A stretch of DNA of 14,597 nt from Pedobacter schmidteae (GTDB lineage Bacteria; Bacteroidota; Bacteroidia; Sphingobacteriales; Sphingobacteriaceae). A program made the position numbers and the translations under genes. Positions within the stretch are counted from its first letter, which is position 1. Each line of letters opens with the position of its first letter. The notes beneath the pieces were generated by a model. The model had not been told where the DNA came from, did not search any database, and worked only from the letters and a program-made list of their open reading frames with translations. Positions 1-6,173 of the stretch are shown here, in pieces. The stretch spans positions 1 through 14,597 of the forward strand of contig CAMDQV010000022.1 in assembly GCA_945906015.1 (NCBI GenBank), read 5' to 3'.

Positions 1-127
1 GGCCATTGATTTTCACTTTCCAGTCTTTGAGGTCTTTGCCGTTAAATAGGCTTATCCAGCCCTTGTTTTGGGCAATACAGCTTGTGCTCAATACCAATAA
101 GCACAGCGTTATGAATTTAGTTAACAT
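1..127 (-). CDS. DUF1080 (3-keto-disaccharide hydrolase) family protein, N-terminal fragment
   Basis: Only the first 42 codons lie in the window; the gene continues beyond position 1. The ATG is at 127-125. The N-terminus is a short signal peptide: Lys at 4, a hydrophobic run at about 5-15, then S-C-I-A-Q, with likely cleavage before Gln20 as is common in Bacteroidota. Cys17 lacks Leu at -3, so a lipoprotein is possible but less likely. The mature start reads GWISLFNGKDLKDWKV, which matches the characteristic opening of DUF1080 domains (concanavalin-like fold; members hydrolyse 3-keto-glycosides or bind sugars in the periplasm). The recognition is from this motif only, and the catalytic part is not visible. 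The A+T-rich sequence at 128-190 would carry its promoter, but I see no convincing TAnnTTTG element. Confidence 0.8.
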   Translation of the reverse strand, partial: MLTKFITLCLLVLSTSCIAQNKGWISLFNGKDLKDWKVKING

Positions 128-195
128 AGAATTTGCTTTATAAACTAAGGTAATAATAAATAGTTATATGAAGTGGTTGGTTGGAAACAATGGGA

Positions 196-214
196 GTACA
201 CGCGACACGCGTAC
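196..214. repeat. Small GC-rich imperfect hairpin between two genes
   Basis: ACGCG (200-204) and CGCGT (208-212) are perfect inverted arms around a 3-nt loop; outer G and T bases can pair after a 2-nt bulge. It lies about 20 nt beyond the stop codon of the deaminase-like gene. No T-run follows on the minus strand, so it is a weak terminator candidate at best. Its base composition stands out from the A+T-rich flank towards the DUF1080 gene. Confidence 0.35.
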
Positions 215-234
215 GCCAGCGATATAAAATTGGA

Positions 235-996
235 CTACCTGGTATCTATAACGTTTTCAGCATAAACTCCGCGACAGTCCATTTCAAACTCTAAATCTTG
301 AACTGGAGGCCGATTGTAATGCCAGTCAATACCACTTAATGCTGCGCCACGCTTTACAATTTCGTTCACCATTATGTGGTGAATATCATGGACAGTATAC
401 AACTGGCTTGCCGTAGAATCTGCCCAAGTAAAGCCAAGACCAGCCATTCGACGTTCCATCTCATTAAGCACCCAGCGTCCCTTTTTCATTAAGCCCTCTT
501 GGGATAGGTCACCAAGACTAATACTGTGAGTACGATAATCACTCATGCCCTCTGGAGCTTCAGCACTACCAGCGATTACAAAAGATGGTTTTGCCTTGGC
601 ATCAGGCACGGTATAAGTAAAAGCATGAATACTCGGACTCAATGGTTTAGTCAATTCTGGACAGACATTTGAGCGGGCTATGGGATTGTCACCACCCTCC
701 TGGTAAATACCCCAAGCTTTTAAAGTGCCCATGTAAATGTTATTAAAGTCAACAAAGCCTTGTTCGGTAAATGGCTCGGGTGAACGCAATTCGCAGGCTC
801 CAAATGCAGCGAGCGGACGACCTAAAGTTTCGAGATGTTGTTGGATGCGTAAAAAGCCCTCTAGTAGTGGCAGCGGCCGACTGAATCGCACACGTTCTAA
901 TCTATAACCATCCAGTGCCGTAATACCGGCAGAATACTGCCTCACACCTCTAAGATAACGATAGGATCCAGGTTCAAATATTTTGTTATCAGACAT
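235..996 (-). CDS. CnbZ-like (2-amino-5-chloromuconate deaminase family) protein, RidA-like
   Basis: A 253-aa soluble protein with no signal peptide or membrane segment. I recognise it from memory as close to the family named after CnbZ, the deaminase that releases ammonia from 2-amino-5-chloromuconate in Comamonas. Visible support is a RidA/YjgF-like pattern occurring twice. The first unit (about 20-115) has a G-F...L...G-R-P helix region, then FNNIYMGTL and ARSNVCPEL. The second (about 137-246) has SFVIAGSAEAPEG, then MERRMAGLGFTWADSTASQLY and ends EFEMDCRGV. RidA proteins hydrolyse reactive enamines and imines, so an aminomuconate-type or imine deaminase role is plausible, but no aromatic-degradation genes are nearby, so the substrate is unknown. 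The ATG at 996-994 is preceded by AAGGA with 7-nt spacing, supporting the start. It appears to be monocistronic, after the terminator at 1081-1116. Confidence 0.6.
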   Translation of the reverse strand: MSDNKIFEPGSYRYLRGVRQYSAGITALDGYRLERVRFSRPLPLLEGFLRIQQHLETLGRPLAAFGACELRSPEPFTEQGFVDFNNIYMGTLKAWGIYQEGGDNPIARSNVCPELTKPLSPSIHAFTYTVPDAKAKPSFVIAGSAEAPEGMSDYRTHSISLGDLSQEGLMKKGRWVLNEMERRMAGLGFTWADSTASQLYTVHDIHHIMVNEIVKRGAALSGIDWHYNRPPVQDLEFEMDCRGVYAENVIDTR

Positions 997-1003
997 ATTT
1001 ATT

Positions 1004-1008
1004 TCCTT
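1004..1008 (-). promoter_or_regulatory. Ribosome binding site of the deaminase-like gene
   Basis: On the minus strand AAGGA lies 7 nt before the ATG at 996-994. Most other genes here have only A-rich leaders, so this site helps fix the start and sets the gene apart from its neighbours. Confidence 0.6.
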
Positions 1009-1018
1009 ATTGACCTAT

Positions 1019-1038
1019 GGTTGGTGTTATCACTAACC
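1019..1038. repeat. Inverted repeat in the leader of the deaminase-like gene
   Basis: GGTTGGTG (1019-1026) and CACTAACC (1031-1038) form an 8-bp stem with a 4-nt TTAT loop and one imperfect pair (G-T read on plus, A-C on minus). It sits about 23 nt upstream of the start codon of the minus-strand gene, so it could be an operator or a leader hairpin. No T-run follows on either strand, which argues against a terminator. Confidence 0.4.
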
Positions 1039-1080
1039 AGCTGAGAGCTAAGATAGTGAAATTAGGGAAAAGGTGTTAAG

Positions 1081-1116
1081 ATTTAGGTGGTTGTTGAGAA
1101 CAACAACCACCCAAAT
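1081..1116 (-). terminator. Intrinsic terminator after tldE1
   Basis: A 16-bp inverted repeat (1081-1096 with 1101-1116) carries one mismatch and a 4-nt loop. It begins 15 nt after the stop codon of the TldE gene. On the minus strand it is followed by CTTAACACCTTTT, a weak, interrupted T-tract. On the plus strand no T-tract follows, so it serves the minus-strand unit tldD1-tldE1. Confidence 0.7.
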
Positions 1117-1131
1117 CGGTCAAGAGGTATG

Positions 1132-2466
1132 CTATACCGCGTCTGAGAGCGAAGAGAATGTAAAATCTCTGATCTTTATTGGGGGTATCAGTGCATTGAT
1201 CCCAGATTCACCACTCACTGTCCGTTCTGGTTTGCCCAGGGCTTCGAGATTGTTCAGCATAATAATTGGACTTTCATTGAATCTGAAATTCTTTACAGGG
1301 AATTTGATTTCCCCATTTTCAATATAGAAAGTACCATCACGGGTTAATCCGGTTAGTAAAACAGTTTGAGGATCCACACTCCGGATATACCATAAACGGG
1401 TAACTAAAATACCTTTCTCGGTGCTTTTGATCAGATCTTCTAGCGATTGGTCAGTACCGGCCATAATCACAGCTTCGGGTGTAGGAACGGCTTTTACACC
1501 TTTCTTTTGTGCCCAATAGCGTGAGTAAAATAGGTTTTTGATTACGCCATTCTCAATCCAATTTACTTTTTCTTGAGCTCTTCCATCGCCACTCCAAGTA
1601 CTTGTTGGGAGTTCAGCATTGAAGGGATCTGAATAAATATTGACACGTTCATCCACCAGTTTTTCACCAAGTTTAGTTAAGCCACCGGGTTTACTCATAA
1701 AGCTTCTTCCTTCATCCGCCTGACGGCCATCCATCCCAAAAAATAAATTTTCAAGTAGTACTAGGGCTGCGGCAGGTTCAAGAATCACGGTGTATTTTCC
1801 TGGCTCTATTGCTCGGGCTGTTGCAGAACGGGCAGCTTTGTTTGCAGCTGATGCCGAAGCAGCCTTTACATCCAGTTTTTTGAAGTCGTTATACGATTTG
1901 GTTGCATAACCTGAACCTTTTCCATCCTCTGTACGTAGGGTCACATTAAAGCTGACGCCGGTAGAAGTATTATAGGCAAAAAGCCCTTTTGAATTCATCA
2001 TTGCTGAATAGGAGGTATTATTCTCCAGAAAGCCGGCAGCGGTCAACTTATTGTCTTTTGAGATCTGCAGACTTGATGCTACGGCATCTGCACGGTCTTT
2101 TGGGCTCATATCTGCCGTTGCCTGAACAAAGGTTGCCGATTCAGGATAGGTCTGAGGACCCATAAATGAAACAAATTCAGGATTTTCAGGTGCCAGCTTA
2201 GCTAGTTCTTCTGCACGCTGAACAACCTTTCGGAGCGACTCATCATCATATTCATTGATTGTTGCAACTCCCATCTTTTTGCCGAAGGCAGATGATACCA
2301 CCAAACTATTGGAGCTGACCCCACCGCTGGTGGAAACAGAATTTCTGGCATATCGTATATTTCCTGCATCAGAACCACTGAGGTTAACCTCACATTCATC
2401 TGCTTTGGAATAACTCAACACTTTCTTTAAAAGTGCCTGAGCCTGTTCTTTACTTAGTATTGACAT
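1132..2466 (-). CDS. tldE: TldE/PmbA family, non-catalytic partner of TldD (TldE1)
   Basis: A 444-aa cytoplasmic-type protein of the PmbA/TldE family, close to the usual length. In Escherichia coli TldE pairs with TldD to form a protease that trims the microcin B17 precursor and degrades CcdA. Family marks seen here: an N-terminal strand-turn region with IRYARNSVSTSGG (37-49), a middle EPGKYTVILEP (221-231) and a C-terminal GLTRDGTFYIENGEIKFPV (373-391). Where TldD has HExxxH, this protein has L-E-N at 238-240, so the zinc ligands and catalytic Glu are gone, as expected for the inactive subunit. There is no signal peptide (starts MSILSKEQAQ). It follows tldD1 by 10 nt and is surely co-transcribed with it. 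It aligns without gaps by eye with TldE2 except for 6 extra residues near 414-426; both end in FTFSSLSDAV. Confidence 0.92.
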   Translation of the reverse strand: MSILSKEQAQALLKKVLSYSKADECEVNLSGSDAGNIRYARNSVSTSGGVSSNSLVVSSAFGKKMGVATINEYDDESLRKVVQRAEELAKLAPENPEFVSFMGPQTYPESATFVQATADMSPKDRADAVASSLQISKDNKLTAAGFLENNTSYSAMMNSKGLFAYNTSTGVSFNVTLRTEDGKGSGYATKSYNDFKKLDVKAASASAANKAARSATARAIEPGKYTVILEPAAALVLLENLFFGMDGRQADEGRSFMSKPGGLTKLGEKLVDERVNIYSDPFNAELPTSTWSGDGRAQEKVNWIENGVIKNLFYSRYWAQKKGVKAVPTPEAVIMAGTDQSLEDLIKSTEKGILVTRLWYIRSVDPQTVLLTGLTRDGTFYIENGEIKFPVKNFRFNESPIIMLNNLEALGKPERTVSGESGINALIPPIKIRDFTFSSLSDAV

Positions 2467-2476
2467 GGTCTTATCT

Positions 2477-4111
2477 TCAGATTTTTCTTGCTGTATTGAT
2501 TACATTAACTCCATTAAAACGGGTAGTAGCACATCCATGTGAAACTGCACTAGATTGTGTTGGCTGACCCTTGCCATCAAAGAATGATCCACCCAGGCGA
2601 TAATCACGTTCATCGCACATATCGCTGCATGCATTCCAGAATTCCTGTGTATTTGCCTGATAGGCAACATCTTTCAGCATTCCTGCAATTTTTCCTTCTT
2701 TGATCTCATAATATAGCTGACCGCCGAATTGGAAATTATAACGCTGCTGATCGATCGAGAATGATCCGTCGCCAATGATATATATTCCCTTTTCAACATT
2801 TTTGATTAGGTCATCAATGCTTTTCTTTTGTTTACCCGGTAACAGGGATACATTTGGCATCCGCTGAAACTGAACACTGCTCCAGTTATCGGCATAGCAA
2901 CAACCCTGAGATTCATTCAGCCCGACAATATGTGCCTGATCGCGGATTGCCTGATAATTGACTAGAACACCTTCCTTAATGATATCCCATTTCTTTGTTC
3001 CAACACCTTCATCGTCATAGCCTACTGCACCAAGAGATCCGGGCTGTGTTTTATCACCCACGATGTTCACTAGCTCACTTCCGTATTTAAAGTTTTTAGA
3101 CTGCCATTTATCTAAGGTCAGGAAGCTTGTTCCGGCAAAATTTGCTTCATAGCCCAGTACCCGGTCTAATTCAGTTGGGTGACCGCTAGATTCATGGATA
3201 GTTAACCAAAGGTGCGAAGGATCTAAAACAAGGTCGTATTTTCCTGCTTCAACAGATTTGGCAGTTATTTTTTGTCCGACTTGGGTAGCTGCAGCTTTTG
3301 CATCTTCCAACATGTCATATCTTCCTTTATAGAGGGTAGTCACTCCCTGGATCTTATCCTGCGGTCGGGCTTCTAGGTATTCATACCCCATACCCATCGG
3401 TGCACTTAAAGAGTTTCGGGTTTCGAATTTTCCAGACTTTGCATCAATCTTTGTTAAGAAGAACGTTGGCCAAATACGGTGAATATCCTGATCGATATAG
3501 GAACCATCTGTCGAGGCAAAGTATTTCTGTTCATTGACCAGAAACAGGATCGAATTGGCATAATTTGCTCCGCCTTTCATGGCAGCATCATTTACCGAAA
3601 GTAAAAGATCAACTTTTTCTTTCATCGGTACTTCAAAGGCATTTCTTTCAATTGGTGCTTTCCAGCTCACTTCTCCATATCCTTTTTGAGGTGCCAATTG
3701 TACTGGTTCTGTGAGCAGACGAGAATTTTCTTTGGCTATAGCTACAGCCAATTCAGCTGCTTTTGCGATACTGTCATTATCCATTTTGTCGGTAGCTGCA
3801 AATCCCCAGCTTCCGTTTGCAATTACGCGAATACCCATCCCATATGATTCGGTATTCACAATATTCTCAACTTTATCTTCACGGGTAACCACAAACTGAT
3901 TTAGGTATCGCCCAATACGAACATCTGTATAAGTGGCACCTCTAGAACGTGCAGCATTCAGTGCTACATCAGACATCCGTTTTTTAAGTGACGGATCAAT
4001 CCGGTCTAGAGCAGTATCCAGCGGAACTGAATTACCCCAAACAGGAATGGACGGAAGCATGGCTGCAGCAGCACCTAGCCCCGTAAGGTGAACAAAATCT
4101 CTTCTTCTCAT
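2477..4111 (-). CDS. tldD: TldD family zinc metallopeptidase with Tat-like signal (TldD1)
   Basis: A 544-aa TldD-family metallopeptidase, the catalytic half of the TldD/TldE heterodimer, which cleaves unfolded peptides threaded into it. The zinc motif HESSGH is at 306-311 and conserved Cys499 (in MCDE) is the likely third ligand, inferred from the family pattern of a Cys before a G-Q-P segment; Cys404 and Cys527 are also conserved. The N-terminus MRRRDFVHLTGLGAAAAML is a Tat-like signal with twin Arg at 3-4 and Phe6, a hydrophobic stretch to about 22, and possible cleavage after Gly26 (V-W-G). This implies export, unlike the cytoplasmic E. coli enzyme, or an uncleaved membrane anchor. The ATG at 4111-4109 keeps the Tat motif at the extreme N-terminus. 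The leader is A-rich without a Shine-Dalgarno. It is first in a two-gene unit with tldE1. Confidence 0.93.
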   Translation of the reverse strand: MRRRDFVHLTGLGAAAAMLPSIPVWGNSVPLDTALDRIDPSLKKRMSDVALNAARSRGATYTDVRIGRYLNQFVVTREDKVENIVNTESYGMGIRVIANGSWGFAATDKMDNDSIAKAAELAVAIAKENSRLLTEPVQLAPQKGYGEVSWKAPIERNAFEVPMKEKVDLLLSVNDAAMKGGANYANSILFLVNEQKYFASTDGSYIDQDIHRIWPTFFLTKIDAKSGKFETRNSLSAPMGMGYEYLEARPQDKIQGVTTLYKGRYDMLEDAKAAATQVGQKITAKSVEAGKYDLVLDPSHLWLTIHESSGHPTELDRVLGYEANFAGTSFLTLDKWQSKNFKYGSELVNIVGDKTQPGSLGAVGYDDEGVGTKKWDIIKEGVLVNYQAIRDQAHIVGLNESQGCCYADNWSSVQFQRMPNVSLLPGKQKKSIDDLIKNVEKGIYIIGDGSFSIDQQRYNFQFGGQLYYEIKEGKIAGMLKDVAYQANTQEFWNACSDMCDERDYRLGGSFFDGKGQPTQSSAVSHGCATTRFNGVNVINTARKI

Positions 4112-4201
4112 TTAATTTTTAGGTTAGTATTTTTATGGGGCAGTCTAATTAGCAAAAACTCAATGGGCATTTGTACTGTTTTTGAGAGGCTTTTGAGCGG
4201 T

Positions 4202-4229
4202 AACAAATTAAATATATAAATAATTTGTT
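4202..4229. repeat. Perfect 9-bp inverted repeat, candidate operator for tldD1-tldE1
   Basis: AACAAATTA (4202-4210) and TAATTTGTT (4221-4229) are exact reverse complements separated by a 10-nt A+T-only spacer, giving arm centres 19 bp apart, about two helical turns. The dyad overlaps the candidate promoter of the tldD1 unit, the geometry expected for a dimeric repressor or activator. A+T-rich DNA yields such repeats by chance more easily, so it remains a candidate. Confidence 0.4.
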
Positions 4230-4235
4230 TTTCAA
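4204..4235 (-). promoter_or_regulatory. Candidate Bacteroidota-type promoter of tldD1-tldE1
   Basis: On the minus strand, TTAATTTG (4211-4204) matches the Bacteroidota -7 element TAnnTTTG except at its second base. A TTG at 4235-4233 could be the -33 element, with 21 nt between them (19 is usual). It would give a leader of roughly 85 nt before the tldD1 ATG. The match is suggestive only. Confidence 0.3.
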
Positions 4236-4448
4236 TTAGGTTAAACATCTTTTTTAAAGTCTTAGTTATTAAGACGCAGACTGAAACAGAATGTTACTAG
4301 TATTCTAAATACCTTATTCCAGATTTTTCTTTTTTCCATGAGTATAAATTTTGGTATCAGTAGTCATAAATGGTCGGTTAAATGATCTTAAATTACTAGT
4401 TAGCAGGTGGATATTGTGATTATGCGAAGTGACATAAAAATCAAAAAA

Positions 4449-4481
4449 ATACCGGCAAAGAATTTAGTCTATTGCCGGTAT
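4449..4481 (-). terminator. Intrinsic terminator after tldD2
   Basis: A perfect 10-bp stem, ATACCGGCAA (4449-4458) with TTGCCGGTAT (4472-4481), and a 13-nt loop. On the minus strand it is followed at once by six T residues and another T-run soon after. It begins 19 nt past the stop codon of tldD2, so it closes the tldD3-tldE2-tldD2 unit and makes tldD1-tldE1 separately transcribed. Confidence 0.9.
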
Positions 4482-4500
4482 TCAATCATTTTATCTTTAG

Positions 4501-6135
4501 CTATATTTTTCTGCCCGTATTAATCACGTTTACACCTTTAAATAAGGTAGTAGCACATCCATGTGACACTGCGCTTACCTGACTAGGTTGACCTTTTCCA
4601 TCAAAGAAAGATCCGCCCAGGCGATAATCTTTTTGATCACAAATGGCTGAACAAGAGTTCCAGAATTCTTGGGTGTTTGACTGATAAGCTACATCTTTTA
4701 ACAAACCGCCGATTTTTCCATCTTTCACTTCAAAACAAAGTTGGCCGCTGAACTGAAAATTATAACGCTGCTGATCGATAGAGTAGGAGTTACGCCCAAA
4801 AATATAAATTCCTTTCTCTACGTTTTTAACCAAATCATTTGCACTCAGTGGAGTTTTTCCGGCTTTTAGTGAAACATTAGGCATGCGCTGAAATTGTACC
4901 TTGTCCCAGCTGTCGGCATAGCAGCAACCTTGCGATTCGGGAAGTCCCAAAATATGTGCTTGGTCGCGAATGGTTTGGTAATTAACCAGAATTCCGTCCT
5001 TAATGATATCCCAGTTTTTGCATTTTACACCCTCGTCATCATAGCCAACTGCTGCAAGAGATCCCTTTTCTGTTTTATCGGCTTCAAAGTTGACGATCTT
5101 ACTACCAAAATTAAATTTCTTGCTTTCCCATTTATCCAGTGTTAGGAAACTAGTGCCGGCATAATTTGCCTCATATCCTAAAACGCGGTCAAGTTCAGAA
5201 GGGTGTCCTACAGATTCATGGATGGTCAGGAAAAGATTAGTAGGGTCAATGATCAGATCATATTTTCCGGGCTCTACTGGTTTTGACCTTAATTTCTCAT
5301 CCACATGTCGGGTTGCTGTAACGGCATCCTCCAGCATATTATATCGGTTTTTGTAAATAGTGAACAGTCCGTCGATCTCTTCTTCTTTTTTCGGATTCAG
5401 GTACTCATAACCCATTCCCATCGGTGAACTTAGTGAATTACGGGTTTCAAATTTCCCTGATTTAGAATCGATCTTGGTCACAGTAAAGGTTGGCCAAAGC
5501 CTGTGAATATCCTGATCAATATAAGAACCTTCGGTTGAAGCAAAGTACTTCTGTTCATTCACCAGAAACAAGGATGAATTCACAAAATTGGCACCACCTT
5601 TCAAAGCAGCAGCATTGACTCCAAGCAGCAATTCTGTCTTTTCCTTGATTGGAATCTCGAATGAATTCTTTTCAAAAGGTGTTTTCCAGCTAATTTCACC
5701 ATATCCTTTTTGGGGGGCAAGTCTTACCGGCTCGGTCAGTAGTTTGGAGTTTACCTTTGCTATCTGTACTGCTAATGCAGCTGCTTTTGCAATAGTATCC
5801 TCGGTTAGGTTATCAATTGCTGCAAAGCCCCAACTTCCATTCGCAATTACCCGGATTCCCATTCCGTAAGATTCGGTGTTGCTGATGCTCTCAACTCGGG
5901 TTTCACGGGTGGTAAGAAACTGGTTCAGGTACCTGCCGATACGAACATCAGCATAAGTAGCTCCTTTGGATTGGGCAGCATTCAATGCGATATCAGCCAA
6001 TTTTTTTTTCAGACTTGCATCAACTTCCATTAAAGCATCCTCAATAGCAATATCACGGCCTATAACCGGGATGGACTGCAGCATGGAAGCTCCTACACCT
6101 ATTCCTGAAACGTATAAAAAATCTCTTCTTCTCAT
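4501..6135 (-). CDS. tldD: TldD family zinc metallopeptidase with Tat-like signal (TldD2)
   Basis: A 544-aa paralogue of TldD1 and TldD3, the same length and gapless with them by eye. The zinc motif is HESVGH at 306-311 and the likely Cys ligand is Cys499 (ICDQ). The signal MRRRDFLYVSGIGVGASML has a good Tat motif (RRDFL), a hydrophobic stretch and possible cleavage after Gly26 (V-I-G). Like TldD1 it has both Cys405 and Cys495, absent in TldD3. It is the last gene of its unit, 38 nt after tldE2 and 19 nt before the terminator, and has no TldE gene directly after it, so it probably shares TldE2 with TldD3 or forms a different pair. An A9 run encodes Lys43-45. The ATG at 6135-6133 follows an A+T-rich leader with no Shine-Dalgarno. 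The family call is firm; its own substrate is unknown. Confidence 0.93.
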   Translation of the reverse strand: MRRRDFLYVSGIGVGASMLQSIPVIGRDIAIEDALMEVDASLKKKLADIALNAAQSKGATYADVRIGRYLNQFLTTRETRVESISNTESYGMGIRVIANGSWGFAAIDNLTEDTIAKAAALAVQIAKVNSKLLTEPVRLAPQKGYGEISWKTPFEKNSFEIPIKEKTELLLGVNAAALKGGANFVNSSLFLVNEQKYFASTEGSYIDQDIHRLWPTFTVTKIDSKSGKFETRNSLSSPMGMGYEYLNPKKEEEIDGLFTIYKNRYNMLEDAVTATRHVDEKLRSKPVEPGKYDLIIDPTNLFLTIHESVGHPSELDRVLGYEANYAGTSFLTLDKWESKKFNFGSKIVNFEADKTEKGSLAAVGYDDEGVKCKNWDIIKDGILVNYQTIRDQAHILGLPESQGCCYADSWDKVQFQRMPNVSLKAGKTPLSANDLVKNVEKGIYIFGRNSYSIDQQRYNFQFSGQLCFEVKDGKIGGLLKDVAYQSNTQEFWNSCSAICDQKDYRLGGSFFDGKGQPSQVSAVSHGCATTLFKGVNVINTGRKI

Positions 6136-6173
6136 AACGATAATTAATTAATTTTGAGTTAATATATGATGAT

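Larger units (their letters stand above)
4112..4448. other. Intergenic region between the two tld units
   Basis: About 340 bp of A+T-rich DNA between the terminator of the upstream tld unit and tldD1. It holds a candidate promoter and a perfect 9-bp inverted repeat (listed separately). On the minus strand it also has one short open frame, 4339 to 4262 (25 codons, M-E-K-R-K start, then a hydrophobic stretch), without a ribosome binding site. I see no tRNA, riboswitch or recognisable gene here. Confidence 0.6.

Noticed and set aside
196..214. GC-rich hairpin as the terminator of the deaminase-like gene
   Set aside because: The arms are short (5 bp plus a bulge) and the following minus-strand sequence lacks a T-tract; kept only as a small repeat.
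1073..1327. Plus-strand open frame of 84 codons
   Set aside because: It runs antisense over the 3' end of tldE1 and the terminator hairpin, and its protein resembles no family. A similar plus-strand frame over the tldE2 end (6166-6351) arises from the same conserved coding sequence, so both are shadows.
5588..5869. Plus-strand open frame of 93 codons inside tldD2
   Set aside because: It is antisense to a strongly conserved TldD coding region; a partly matching frame occurs over tldD1 (3711-3899), as expected from paralogous sequence read backwards.
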